Counted from the stretch's first letter, positions 1 to 7,619 are shown. The stretch: DNA of 11,060 bases from Bacteroidales bacterium (GCA_023230285.1 JALNXP010000056.1:1-11060); one strand, 5' to 3'. Numbers and translations are program-made. Notes: a model not told the origin generated them from the sequence alone.

Positions 1-835
1 AGGTTGTGCTGCATGCCGATGAACATGCTTGTTTGCATGCGGTAGTACATGAGTTACAAGTTGTTTCGGCGGTGCCGGAACATGTATTGGTACAATTAGA
101 AGAACAGCCGCTGCCACAGCTGCCGGTGCAGGTAGTGCTGCAAGTAGTAGAGCAGGAACCGGTACAAGTGGTGCTGCAAGAAGATGAACAGCTGCCTGTA
201 CAGTCAGAGCCACAGCCGGTATTACAGCCACCGGTACAATTGTTACTGCATGCAGTGCATCCGGAAGAGGACGTTTGACCTGAACAATTGTTGCTGCACC
301 CTGTGCCACATACGCTTTTACATGTACTTGTACACCCGCTTGTGCAATTTTCTTCACACGAAGTTGAGCAATTGCCTGTGCAATCTGTTTTACAGCCGCC
401 GGTGCAGGTAGTGCTGCAAGTAGTAGAGCAGGAACCGGTACAGTTAGAGCCGCATTCGCCGGTACAATTCGATCCGCAGTTGCCGGTACAAGCACCGGTG
501 CAAGTAGTGCTACAGCTACCTGAACAAGTAGTGCTGCATCCGCTGCTGCAAGAATCTGTACATCCCGTTCCGCAATTAGATGATGCGGAGCCGGTACAAC
601 TGCTCCCGCAACTTGATGCTGCCGTCCCCTTACAAGATGTAGTGCAAGCTCCGGTGCAACTGTCATAACAAGTAGATGTGCAGCCGCCGCCACAATCCGT
701 AGGATCGTCAGGATTGCAACTCGTAACCGGAATGCCTAAGCCTATAATGGCAATCGCAGGTAAAACTGTCCTCGCTACTTTCTTAAGGAACTCTCGCCTT
801 GATGGTGCTTCTTCATTTTGATAGATATTCTTCAT
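1..835 (-). CDS. Tat-signal lipoprotein with CXXX cysteine repeats (3' end beyond window)
   Basis: Open without a stop from the ATG at 835 to the left edge, 278 codons plus one base. Residues 12-19 read SRREFLKK, a full twin-arginine (Tat) motif. A hydrophobic stretch (about 20-36) follows, then the lipobox VTSC with Cys40, and an acidic CNPDDPTD start that resembles Bacteroidetes lipoprotein surface-export signals. From residue 48 on, Cys recurs every fourth residue (CTGS, CSTT, CTGN and similar units): 54 Cys in about 238 mature residues, the spacers almost all Ser, Thr, Gly, Asn or Ala. The register is unbroken over 48-184, where only residues 72 and 84 are Ala instead of Cys; it slips near 185-193 and 260-263. 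It starts 55 bp after the O-antigen ligase-like gene and may share its transcript. The pattern resembles CXXX-repeat peptides paired with radical-SAM maturases; a metal-binding or disulfide-linked surface protein is an alternative. The reading frame is certain; function is unknown. Confidence 0.88.
   Translation of the reverse strand, partial: MKNIYQNEEAPSRREFLKKVARTVLPAIAIIGLGIPVTSCNPDDPTDCGGGCTSTCYDSCTGACTTSCKGTAASSCGSSCTGSASSNCGTGCTDSCSSGCSTTCSGSCSTTCTGACTGNCGSNCTGECGSNCTGSCSTTCSTTCTGGCKTDCTGNCSTSCEENCTSGCTSTCKSVCGTGCSNNCSGQTSSSGCTACSNNCTGGCNTGCGSDCTGSCSSSCSTTCTGSCSTTCSTTCTGSCGSGCSSNCTNTCSGTAETTCNSCTTACKQACSSACSTT
122..166 (-). repeat. 45-bp perfect direct repeat, copy B
   Basis: Identical over 45 bp to 398-442, offset 276 bp (exactly 92 codons), so it keeps both the reading frame and the four-residue Cys register. 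It encodes the C-T-G-S-C-S-T-T-C-S-T-T-C-T-G stretch at about residues 224-238. Identity at the DNA level, not only the protein level, points to recent duplication or gene conversion inside the repeat gene. Confidence 0.9.
398..442 (-). repeat. 45-bp perfect direct repeat, copy A
   Basis: Partner of the copy at 122-166. It encodes residues 132-146 of the Cys-rich lipoprotein. Shorter, imperfect versions of the same units occur throughout 1-690, as expected for a coding repeat array. Confidence 0.9.
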
Positions 836-890
836 GTTATTTGTTGTTTGCTAATTGCTTGTTTATATTAGATTCTAAATAGCTATGAAT

Positions 891-2828
891 TTAGTCAGCG
901 CTGATGAAATTTTTATAAATTTGTTTCAGCATATTTTGTTTGATGTCATTTTCTGTTTTAATATTGTTCACTAAATTACCAATCTGATTTTTAGAGATGG
1001 AATATTTATCTGCGTTATCTAATAATGCTTTTTCTTTGTAATCTAAGTTTAATTTGTCCAAAATATATTCTGCTTTTTCTTCTTGATGTTCTGCTAAATA
1101 AATTGTTGCAAGATTAAAATAAGGATACGCATAATTCGGACTTATTTTGATAGCTTCTTCTAACGAAGAAACGGCTTTGAAATAATCATGCTGACAAAAA
1201 TATTCGTCTCTGCCTGATTCATTTAATGTTTGTTTATGGTAAGGTGCAATTTTCAATGCTTCCCTAAAATAATATGTTGCCTGTCTATCTTGACGAGAAC
1301 ATGCTTGACCAATGTAAAAATCAATAGGGAAGCCTGTTGGTGTGTAATTATAAAAAATTGACTTGGCTTTGTAACTGTATCTTCCAATCTGTTCCCAATT
1401 GTTGTTGTTTACAAATCGTTGCATATAACTGATTTGATATTCACCGTAAAAGCGATATATCCCTATTATTGAGGTAAATGTAAATATTAATGCACAGCAT
1501 AAATTGATAACAGGATGAATACTTTTTTCTTCTTTTGAATTTGCAGGTTTTATAAAAAATATAAGCGAGGCAATAATAATATTAGACCACACTAATAGCT
1601 CAATACGTTCTTTGGGGTAATCAAAAAATGCAATAAATTGCATACCAACAAAAGATGCTAATAATGTGGAAAACAGATGGAAAATAGTTTTATTTTTGAT
1701 GCAGATAAGTTTAGAGAAAGAAAAAACAATCAAAAAACAGATAAAAGAAATATAAATAGTAAATATAATCCAGCCTCCTTCGGATATTATTGATATAAAA
1801 TCGTTATGTGGACGAAAGAATTGGTCATCTAAATAATCTGCACGGAACAAACCGTCTAAAGATGTTTTGGGATAATTAAATTTCCAATTTCCTATGCCGC
1901 ATCCTAAAAACGGCGATTGCTCAATCAACTCGTATGATTTATTCCACAAAGCAAATCGTTCACTGAGTGATGAGGTGTTCACTATGTCTATTTCTGTATT
2001 TGTGTATGGAATTGTGCGTTTAACAATTCGTTTTAATGGTATTAGAAAGAATATAAATACACAAATAGTTAACAGTGATGATGTTAATATTTTCTTCCTT
2101 AATAAAAATTTTCTCTTTTTATTTCTTAGAACAATATGACATATTGATAAACAACTTCCCAAAATTATTGCGACCAACAATCCTAACAAAGTAACCCTTG
2201 TGCTTAATATTGCAATCAAAAAAAGACAAAAAACCAATAATACTCCTGAAATATATTTCAATTTATTTTTTAAGATAATAAAGCCTGATAATAGGAATGT
2301 CGATAATAGAAACAACATAGTAGAAAAAAGATTTTTATGTACATTCAATCCTTTTATATTATATATTGCCGGATTATTAAATAGGGAGTGGTTGTCCATT
2401 TGACAAAATTGAATAACAGCTATAATAATTAAGATGACAGTTATGCTCATGGCTGCTATTGTAGTAGTTTTAAGTGTTTTTATGTAATTTATTTTCAGTA
2501 AGTTATAATAAAACACGCAGCAAAACAGAGCTAATAGCCATTTTGAAAAATCAAATATAGCTTCTGCAAAATTTATTGCATAAACAGTTGTCAATCCGTA
2601 TAATACCACAAAAATCGAGTAAAAAACAAAGATAAAGTTATTAGGTAGAACAAGGGTTTTATGTTGAATTAAGAGGGTTATAAAAATGACAGCAAAAGAA
2701 ATAGACAAGAAAACAAATCGGATAATATTAGAAGCATCAAAAAGGTTTTTAGATACCATAATGCTGCATAACATTAGTATTATAAAAAGATTTATCAAAA
2801 AATATTTACTATTTTTATCAGATTTCAT
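891..2828 (-). CDS. O-antigen ligase/polymerase-like membrane protein (Wzy_C) with C-terminal TPR
   Basis: A 645-residue polytopic inner-membrane protein. Residues about 10-430 hold some ten to twelve hydrophobic helices, and another lies near 440-458. Hallmarks of the WaaL/Wzy_C superfamily are visible: STRVTLLG with Arg211 in a membrane segment; the large periplasmic loop with SPFLGCGIGNWKF (305-317); and RPHNDFISIISEGG with His341. The soluble tail (about 470-645) has TPR-like units, for example around 515-535 and 549-590 (EEAIKISPNYAYPYFNLATIYL). Known relatives join lipid-linked glycans to lipid A core or polymerise them, and some (PglL/PglO types) transfer glycans to protein Ser/Thr. 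The substrate cannot be read from sequence. It lies 14 bp after the small lipoprotein gene and 55 bp before the Cys-rich lipoprotein gene, so co-transcription is likely. No other glycan genes are present, so it is not part of a visible O-antigen cluster. Confidence 0.87.
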   Translation of the reverse strand: MKSDKNSKYFLINLFIILMLCSIMVSKNLFDASNIIRFVFLSISFAVIFITLLIQHKTLVLPNNFIFVFYSIFVVLYGLTTVYAINFAEAIFDFSKWLLALFCCVFYYNLLKINYIKTLKTTTIAAMSITVILIIIAVIQFCQMDNHSLFNNPAIYNIKGLNVHKNLFSTMLFLLSTFLLSGFIILKNKLKYISGVLLVFCLFLIAILSTRVTLLGLLVAIILGSCLSICHIVLRNKKRKFLLRKKILTSSLLTICVFIFFLIPLKRIVKRTIPYTNTEIDIVNTSSLSERFALWNKSYELIEQSPFLGCGIGNWKFNYPKTSLDGLFRADYLDDQFFRPHNDFISIISEGGWIIFTIYISFICFLIVFSFSKLICIKNKTIFHLFSTLLASFVGMQFIAFFDYPKERIELLVWSNIIIASLIFFIKPANSKEEKSIHPVINLCCALIFTFTSIIGIYRFYGEYQISYMQRFVNNNNWEQIGRYSYKAKSIFYNYTPTGFPIDFYIGQACSRQDRQATYYFREALKIAPYHKQTLNESGRDEYFCQHDYFKAVSSLEEAIKISPNYAYPYFNLATIYLAEHQEEKAEYILDKLNLDYKEKALLDNADKYSISKNQIGNLVNNIKTENDIKQNMLKQIYKNFISAD

Positions 2829-2842
2829 TTGAAATTTAAGAA

Positions 2843-3250
2843 TTAATTATCAGTTGATTGCTGCTTTTTGTTGATGTCTAAGCTATACGGAATACCAACG
2901 GGAGATAAGAAAACTGATCCCAATAAAATAGTACCCCAAGTTAATAATTTATCATTATGCGTATCATTATTCCACGTATATATTTCTTTAGTCAAAGTCA
3001 TTGAAATGGCATATCTCGAATTTATTGCTGATTGTTTATTCTTGATATTATTGTTGTCAAATAATGCTATAATGTCATTATACTTGAATATGATGCTCTT
3101 ATCACAATTTTCTATAGTAGAATAACAAAATTGGTTGTCCGGAATATTTGATATTTTATACTGCTCATACGTTTCCGGAATTTTCACCATCGTATGACAA
3201 GAAGATAAAATAACAGTAAATAATACTAATGCAAAAATTAATTTTTTCAT
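2843..3250 (-). CDS. small lipoprotein of unknown function
   Basis: 135 residues from an ATG. The N-terminus MKKLIFALVLFTVILSSC is a typical Sec/signal-peptidase-II signal with lipobox LSSC (Cys18). The mature part has no recognised domain. It has two further Cys (42, 49) and a hydrophobic segment near the C-terminus (about 103-122, WGTILLGSVFLSPVGIPYSL) that could dip into a membrane, followed by a short polar tail. It is 14 bp upstream of the ligase-like gene, implying translation from the same mRNA. An AGGAG sits directly against the ATG, too close for a standard ribosome site. A 145-bp gap separates it from the anti-sigma-like gene, so it may have its own promoter or simply sit downstream in the operon. 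The coding call is good because of the signal and tight spacing; function is unknown. Confidence 0.8.
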   Translation of the reverse strand: MKKLIFALVLFTVILSSCHTMVKIPETYEQYKISNIPDNQFCYSTIENCDKSIIFKYNDIIALFDNNNIKNKQSAINSRYAISMTLTKEIYTWNNDTHNDKLLTWGTILLGSVFLSPVGIPYSLDINKKQQSTDN

Positions 3251-3395
3251 CTCCTATGTTTTTGTCGTTTAATTACATCTAACTGACTAACTAACCTCTC
3301 CCCACAACGTCACGCCACACTTCTTCAACTTCTAACTATTATGTTAGAGCCGAATTTATGTTAAAATTAGTCAAATGAAAAAAATAATATCGATT

Positions 3396-4916
3396 TCATT
3401 CCTCCGGAAGTATGACTATCTCCCACGCATTGGTCTGCGAAGGCTGATATGTGCCTGTCCATAGCTGATAACCATGCTTATAGGCTTGCAGCCGCTGTGC
3501 TTTTTTCTGCTTGGAAAAAGGAATGTTTAGACCAAATTTCCCTGAAGCATCAGTAGCCGTCTTTAAATCTTGGATGCTGACTTCTACTCCCTCAACAGGT
3601 CGTCCGGTTTTTCCATCAATAATGGAACCAAAAACGAGACTTAAACTGTTGTCTCTCCTGATGTATAAATCTACTTGCTTGTCAATTTTTACTGTCGTAT
3701 CTATAGTCTGATAACCTTCTGCTCTAAAAATGATGTGCACTTTATCTCTTTTATATTTATGATGTATGTTATTCAAAAAAGCTGTTTGGTTTTTGTCTGT
3801 AAGATTAAAAAGCTGTGGCTGCATGCTGGAATACGAAACTCTAAGCTCTGCGGTTTCTAACGGCATGTTAGGAATTTGATAATCAGTGTTTTCTAATACA
3901 AGTATTTGCATGTCGATAGGTGACAAGTATCGTATCAGCCATAATGCAATAAGTAACGCTACTGCAAAAATAGCGGTTATATAGAATGTTTTACGTCTAT
4001 ATTTGTTGTCTTTATTTTGAATATAGCCATCATCTGCGAGGCGTTTAACTATCTCTGTATATGCAAAATCTGCAAACTTCTTGACATGTCCTATCTCATA
4101 GTCAAAATTTTGCATCTCAGGGTTTAATGTCAGCGGGGCAGGGGTTGTAGTTGCTACCATAAAAAAGCCGGAGTCTTCCCATGCTTCTAAAAATTGTTTC
4201 GCCGGATATGACTTCTGACGGTCTTCTTTTGTCGGGTCGGTTAAAACTATTTGTACATCTTCAGGGTTTGTGGTATCAATGCCGCCGACAAGTAATACAT
4301 GATTGACTTCTTCACCGAACATAGTGTCATCATATTTCCCCCACAACTCACTTTGTTCCAACTCATTAGCATCAACGCCTACAATAATCTTGTGTCCCTG
4401 ACTTAGCTCGTGCATCAGGTGATAAATGTTGGCATTCCGCATTTGCACGGCAGCAATATTGTAGTAATTCAAAAGCTCACCGACAAAATCTAACGGACTG
4501 CCCTGATGTTCTATAAACCAGCCGTTCTCAATAGCAACGTTCGTAAGCTCAGTTATAGAAACATTGATGCCGTAATTTTGTAATATTATTTGTTGAGCCT
4601 GTATAGCACATGTCTCAGATAAATCTATCGTAGCTGCTGCTATCGCTTGTTTACCATGTCCCGCAATCAGGTAACGAATGTCGTCATCTAAATTGTCTTT
4701 CTGCAATATCGACTTAGAATATACCGATTGCTTTTTCGTTTCAGTAGTCATTTCTGCTTCTTGAAAAGCAAGCTCCTGACTTAACAGCAAAACTTCATCA
4801 AAAATGTCGTCATCTGAAGCCAAACATTCTTTTATTACCTCATTTTCTGCTTCAGTGGTAACACCGTCAAGGTAACGAGCTAATAATTCATCGTTTATTT
4901 GTTTCTTATCAGACAT
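3396..4916 (-). CDS. anti-sigma-like membrane protein with internal C39/papain-like peptidase domain
   Basis: 506 residues from the ATG at 4916, which overlaps the sigma-factor stop by 8 bp (ATGTCTGA); a GTG at 4928 is a less likely start. Domains in order: residues about 8-50, an anti-sigma-like helical N-terminus (NDELLARYLDGVTTEAE) lacking a zinc-binding HxxxCxxC; about 80-260, a C39/papain-like fold with candidate catalytic Cys103 (SETCAIQAQQIILQNYG), His206 (NHVLLVGG) and Asp227 (VLTDP), though the Gln usually a few residues before the Cys is not evident; about 310-330, one membrane helix; about 425-475, a carboxypeptidase-regulatory-like beta domain (GSIIDGKTGRPVEGVEVSI) ahead of the C-terminus. 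Topology predicts the peptidase domain in the cytoplasm and the regulatory-like domain in the periplasm. Translational coupling with the sigma gene supports a role as its membrane partner. Whether the peptidase cleaves the sigma factor, itself or another protein is unknown. Confidence 0.82.
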   Translation of the reverse strand: MSDKKQINDELLARYLDGVTTEAENEVIKECLASDDDIFDEVLLLSQELAFQEAEMTTETKKQSVYSKSILQKDNLDDDIRYLIAGHGKQAIAAATIDLSETCAIQAQQIILQNYGINVSITELTNVAIENGWFIEHQGSPLDFVGELLNYYNIAAVQMRNANIYHLMHELSQGHKIIVGVDANELEQSELWGKYDDTMFGEEVNHVLLVGGIDTTNPEDVQIVLTDPTKEDRQKSYPAKQFLEAWEDSGFFMVATTTPAPLTLNPEMQNFDYEIGHVKKFADFAYTEIVKRLADDGYIQNKDNKYRRKTFYITAIFAVALLIALWLIRYLSPIDMQILVLENTDYQIPNMPLETAELRVSYSSMQPQLFNLTDKNQTAFLNNIHHKYKRDKVHIIFRAEGYQTIDTTVKIDKQVDLYIRRDNSLSLVFGSIIDGKTGRPVEGVEVSIQDLKTATDASGKFGLNIPFSKQKKAQRLQAYKHGYQLWTGTYQPSQTNAWEIVILPEE

Positions 4917-5502
4917 TGTCTTCTTCACTTAAAAGTTTTACTAATTGTGCCTTTGACCTCTTTTTTAAATTATATATGTTTATTACAGTGGTCTTCAATT
5001 GCTTTGCCATTTCTTTTACACTTAATCCACGCAACTCAGATAATAAGACCCACCTGTATCTCGGATTTGAAATTTTAGATATTGCATCATACAATTCATA
5101 TTTACTAATATCATAATATTGATATGCCGAATTTTCAGAAGTATCTTCACTCTGATTGTTTTCTATTATTAGATGCGAATTTTTGACGTTTTCAGTCAGT
5201 TCATCTGCTTTTTTTATGAAAAAATGAAATGCAACTACTGTAAGCCACGTGTTTAAACTACTCCTTTGCCCAAATTGTCGTAATTTATACCAATTATCTT
5301 GACAAAGATACAGGTAAAATTCGTTGATTAATTCATGTTTCTCTATTTTATAGCTGAAATATACGTTTATCAGTCTGTCAAACAATGCGCTGCATTTGTG
5401 GAAGAACAGATACTCTATTACTAACGTATCGTTGACAATCAGACGAGAAATTAATTCTTCATCCGACAAAAGTTCTAATTCTTTTAACTGCTTTTTATTC
5501 AT
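4909..5502 (-). CDS. ECF-type RNA polymerase sigma factor
   Basis: 197 residues from an ATG, usual ECF size. Residues about 25-98 fit sigma region 2 (VIEYLFFHKCSALFDRLI, then ELINEFYLYLCQDN and SSLNTWLTVVAFHFFIKK). Residues about 135-192 fit region 4, with the helix-turn-helix at about 158-183 (RGLSVKEMAKQLKTTVINIYNLKKRSKAQL). The linker 100-132 is polar, as expected. It lies 7 bp after the TPR gene and overlaps the membrane anti-sigma-like gene by 8 bp, the normal sigma/anti-sigma layout. It would direct RNA polymerase to a small promoter set, probably including its own operon. Target promoters cannot be identified from this window. Confidence 0.88.
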   Translation of the reverse strand: MNKKQLKELELLSDEELISRLIVNDTLVIEYLFFHKCSALFDRLINVYFSYKIEKHELINEFYLYLCQDNWYKLRQFGQRSSLNTWLTVVAFHFFIKKADELTENVKNSHLIIENNQSEDTSENSAYQYYDISKYELYDAISKISNPRYRWVLLSELRGLSVKEMAKQLKTTVINIYNLKKRSKAQLVKLLSEEDNV

Positions 5503-5509
5503 ATAAAAG

Positions 5510-6232
5510 CTATATTTTCTTCAGAGCTTCTTTAACTTCTTTAATTTTATCCAAATATTTGTTCGGATAACGTTTTTCTAACTGCTTATAAGCTTTATAA
5601 GATTCTTTATAATATTTTTTTGCTTGCTTTGATTGTTCACACGATTTGTAAAAATCTCCTACAGTAAAACTTATTCTTGCAAAATCTTGCTGATATGTCT
5701 CAGGTTTGTTGTTTGCGAGAACTTTGTATGTTGAATATGCTTTTGTATAACAATTTTTCGCTTCTTCAGTTTTATTTAAAGAAGCATAAACTCTGCCTAA
5801 ATTTTGATAAGACATGGCTACATCAACTTCATATTTATCCGAATACTGTAATAATGTTTTACGTTTTTCTAATGCTTCTAAATTGTATCTTTCAGCTTCA
5901 TCTAATTTATTTTGATTACGATAGAAAGCTCCTAAATTATTCAATATAATTCCTAAATAGTAAGTATATGTTTCCGGATTAAGTTTTTCATATTGTCGAC
6001 ATATTGCAGCAGCTTTTAAATAATATTTTTCTGCACTTTCCCAATTTTCCATACGCCTGTAAAGCATGCCGATATTGTTCAATGATATAACATACAATGT
6101 TTTATGTTGGTCAGGATTGGTCTGCATCCCTTGTTCTAAAATAGAATCGGCAACCATATAATAATGCATGGCTTCATCATATTTTTTCATGCGTAAATAG
6201 ATGGTTCCCATATTGTTATTTGCATTTGCCAA
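5510..6232 (-). pseudogene. C-terminal TPR part of the interrupted protein (same frame, after the TAA)
   Basis: Continues the frame of the 439-residue part after TAA and 12 further open codons. The first possible start in frame is TTG at 6232, with the first ATG seven codons later. It holds about five TPR units (NANNNMGTIYLRMKKYDEAM, SLNNIGMLYRRMENWESAEK, ILNNLGAFYRNQNKLDEAE, SYQNLGRVYASLNKTEEAK, ISFTVGDFYKSCEQSKQAK) and a basic C-terminal helix. It has no signal peptide, so if made alone by re-initiation it would stay in the cytoplasm, unlike the N-terminal part. It ends 7 bp before the sigma-factor ATG. A sequencing error, a true nonsense allele, or two functional products are all possible; the first two seem likelier. 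Confidence 0.75.
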
Positions 6233-6268
6233 AGAATATGATAGCCCGTTGGCGTCTTTTTTTGCTAA

Positions 6269-6271
6269 TTA
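6269..6271 (-). other. in-frame TAA interrupting the TPR protein
   Basis: The codon falls where the preceding TPR repeat of the same protein has Glu: IRNELLQTD aligns gap-free with IRT-stop-LAKKD. A single G-to-T change turns GAA into TAA. The frame on both sides is the same, so no indel is needed to explain the break. Confidence 0.85.
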
Positions 6272-7588
6272 TGTACGAATATTGAGAGCTTCCTGTGTAT
6301 ACTCAACGGCTTTTTCCAACTCATTCATATAGCGATATAAATCTCCTAAGTTAATCATTGCTGTTGCATAATCGGCTAAGAAAGAAGAATCGGTTTGTAA
6401 TAACTCGTTACGAATTTCAACTACCTGCAAAAATAATTGCTCTGCTTTTTCGAGTTCATCGGTATCAAAATATACGTTGGCAAGAGTGTTTAACGGATAA
6501 GATACCTCTCGAATAAACAATACGGAATCATTCAAAGCTATCTGTTGCACGTTGTCTAAAGACTGTTGAAGATATTGTTTCGCTTTTTCAAAATTAGATT
6601 GTTTGTAAAAAATATGCCCCATTTGTTGCTGAACAGCGGCTATATCTTTCAGCTCAGAAGCATTCGCAAGCATTATGTCTCCGTATTTTAAAGCTCTATC
6701 ATATTCTTGTCTGTCAATAAGAAACAAAAAATATTGATACATGTTGTCATAATTGGTGGTGTCGTTAAGTGCTATTTGTTCTAAGATGGCATCGGCTTTT
6801 TCTATGTTCGATTTTCCGGCAATAAGTCGCCGCAACGAGACTTCTTTTTTCAATTGAGGAATTAAATTTTCAATAGATTCTACTGATGCGTTACGGATAT
6901 TTATTTTGTCTTTCAATTGTTCCAACAGATGACATGCTTCGTATACAGATATGGCTCCGTCAACGTCTCCGGCATCTAACTTGTTGAGAGCTAAGTTGCT
7001 GATGGAATCCATGTCATCTTTGTTTATCCTCGCAAACATGTCGGCATATTCGTCTAACAACATTCCGGCTTCATGTAAAGCCTCTTCTGCTTCTTGCGCC
7101 CGCCGACCGTATTCTGCCGCACTGATGGTTTGCTCCTCTAAAGCTTTCTGCAATGTCGTAATCTCCGAATGATACTGATTGATTTGATAATTGTCGATAA
7201 TGTCGTAATATCTTGCACGAGCTTCTGAAATTATGCCTTTTTCGGCTAAAATTATTTTTAAAGTGTCTTTTTCTGTCAAAGTCCATCCATTTTTGATGAA
7301 TTGGTTGTTAACGACTTCATAATCAGGTTTGTATACACGCATGTTATACAAAACATCGCCGGGCTTCTTATCACTGAACTCAAGAATAAAAATACCACCG
7401 GCATCACTGAAAGCCGGCTGAACATCTGATGCAGATAATACGGTAATGCCAACACCGGAAATAGGCTTTCCATTGGAATTTAATGACACAACTTTCCCTA
7501 TTTGTGTTACTTGCGCATATATAAATGCCTGTGACAGAAGAATAAAGCCGATAAATAAAAATAATTTTATGACGTTACTTTTAAACAT
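6269..7588 (-). CDS. secreted regulatory-like/coiled-coil/TPR protein, N-terminal part ending at an in-frame TAA
   Basis: 439 residues from an ATG. Residues 1-25 are a Sec signal peptide ending near YAQ. About 28-112 is a carboxypeptidase-regulatory-like beta domain (GKVVSLNSNGKPISGVGITVL, then SDAGGIFILEF). About 120-195 is charged and likely coiled coil. From about 200 on there are TPR units, for example around 280-310, 318-350, 360-395 and 405-438. Translation stops at TAA 6269-6271 in the middle of a TPR linker (EALNIRT-stop-LAKKD), and the same frame stays open to 5510 with five more TPRs. It is therefore probably one protein of about 692 codons broken by a nonsense change. First gene of the minus-strand train, with a -7 promoter match at 7620-7627. 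Secretion plus TPRs suggests a periplasmic scaffold or sensor partner for the sigma/anti-sigma pair downstream; that role is inference. Confidence 0.82.
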   Translation of the reverse strand: MFKSNVIKLFLFIGFILLSQAFIYAQVTQIGKVVSLNSNGKPISGVGITVLSASDVQPAFSDAGGIFILEFSDKKPGDVLYNMRVYKPDYEVVNNQFIKNGWTLTEKDTLKIILAEKGIISEARARYYDIIDNYQINQYHSEITTLQKALEEQTISAAEYGRRAQEAEEALHEAGMLLDEYADMFARINKDDMDSISNLALNKLDAGDVDGAISVYEACHLLEQLKDKINIRNASVESIENLIPQLKKEVSLRRLIAGKSNIEKADAILEQIALNDTTNYDNMYQYFLFLIDRQEYDRALKYGDIMLANASELKDIAAVQQQMGHIFYKQSNFEKAKQYLQQSLDNVQQIALNDSVLFIREVSYPLNTLANVYFDTDELEKAEQLFLQVVEIRNELLQTDSSFLADYATAMINLGDLYRYMNELEKAVEYTQEALNIRT

Positions 7589-7619
7589 GATTGTGTCAGT
7601 TTCAATAAAAATTATTCTG

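Noticed and set aside
6..668. Two long plus-strand open frames giving Val/Gln/Pro-rich repeat proteins (PVQVVLQ-like units)
   Set aside because: They are the complement of the CXXX array: the TGC/TGT-rich minus-strand repeat reads as Gln, Val and Leu on the other strand. The minus frame has a Tat signal, a lipobox and a sensible start; the plus frames have none of these.
1..690. CRISPR-like or intergenic satellite repeat array
   Set aside because: Repeat units are irregular, there are no unique spacers of constant length, and the period is 12 bp (four codons) inside one open frame, so the repetition is coding.
3279..3295. Short CTAA-type tandem repeat in the 145-bp spacer
   Set aside because: Only about four imperfect units and no partner site; too short to separate from chance in AT-rich DNA.
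3331..3348. Inverted repeat TCTAAC/GTTAGA as a terminator after the anti-sigma-like gene
   Set aside because: A 6-bp A/T-rich stem with a 6-base loop and no T-run after it on the minus strand; not a convincing terminator.
6230..6270. Frameshift at the run of seven A between the two TPR parts
   Set aside because: The two parts are in the same frame; the stop itself is the only break, so no slippage at the A-run is needed.
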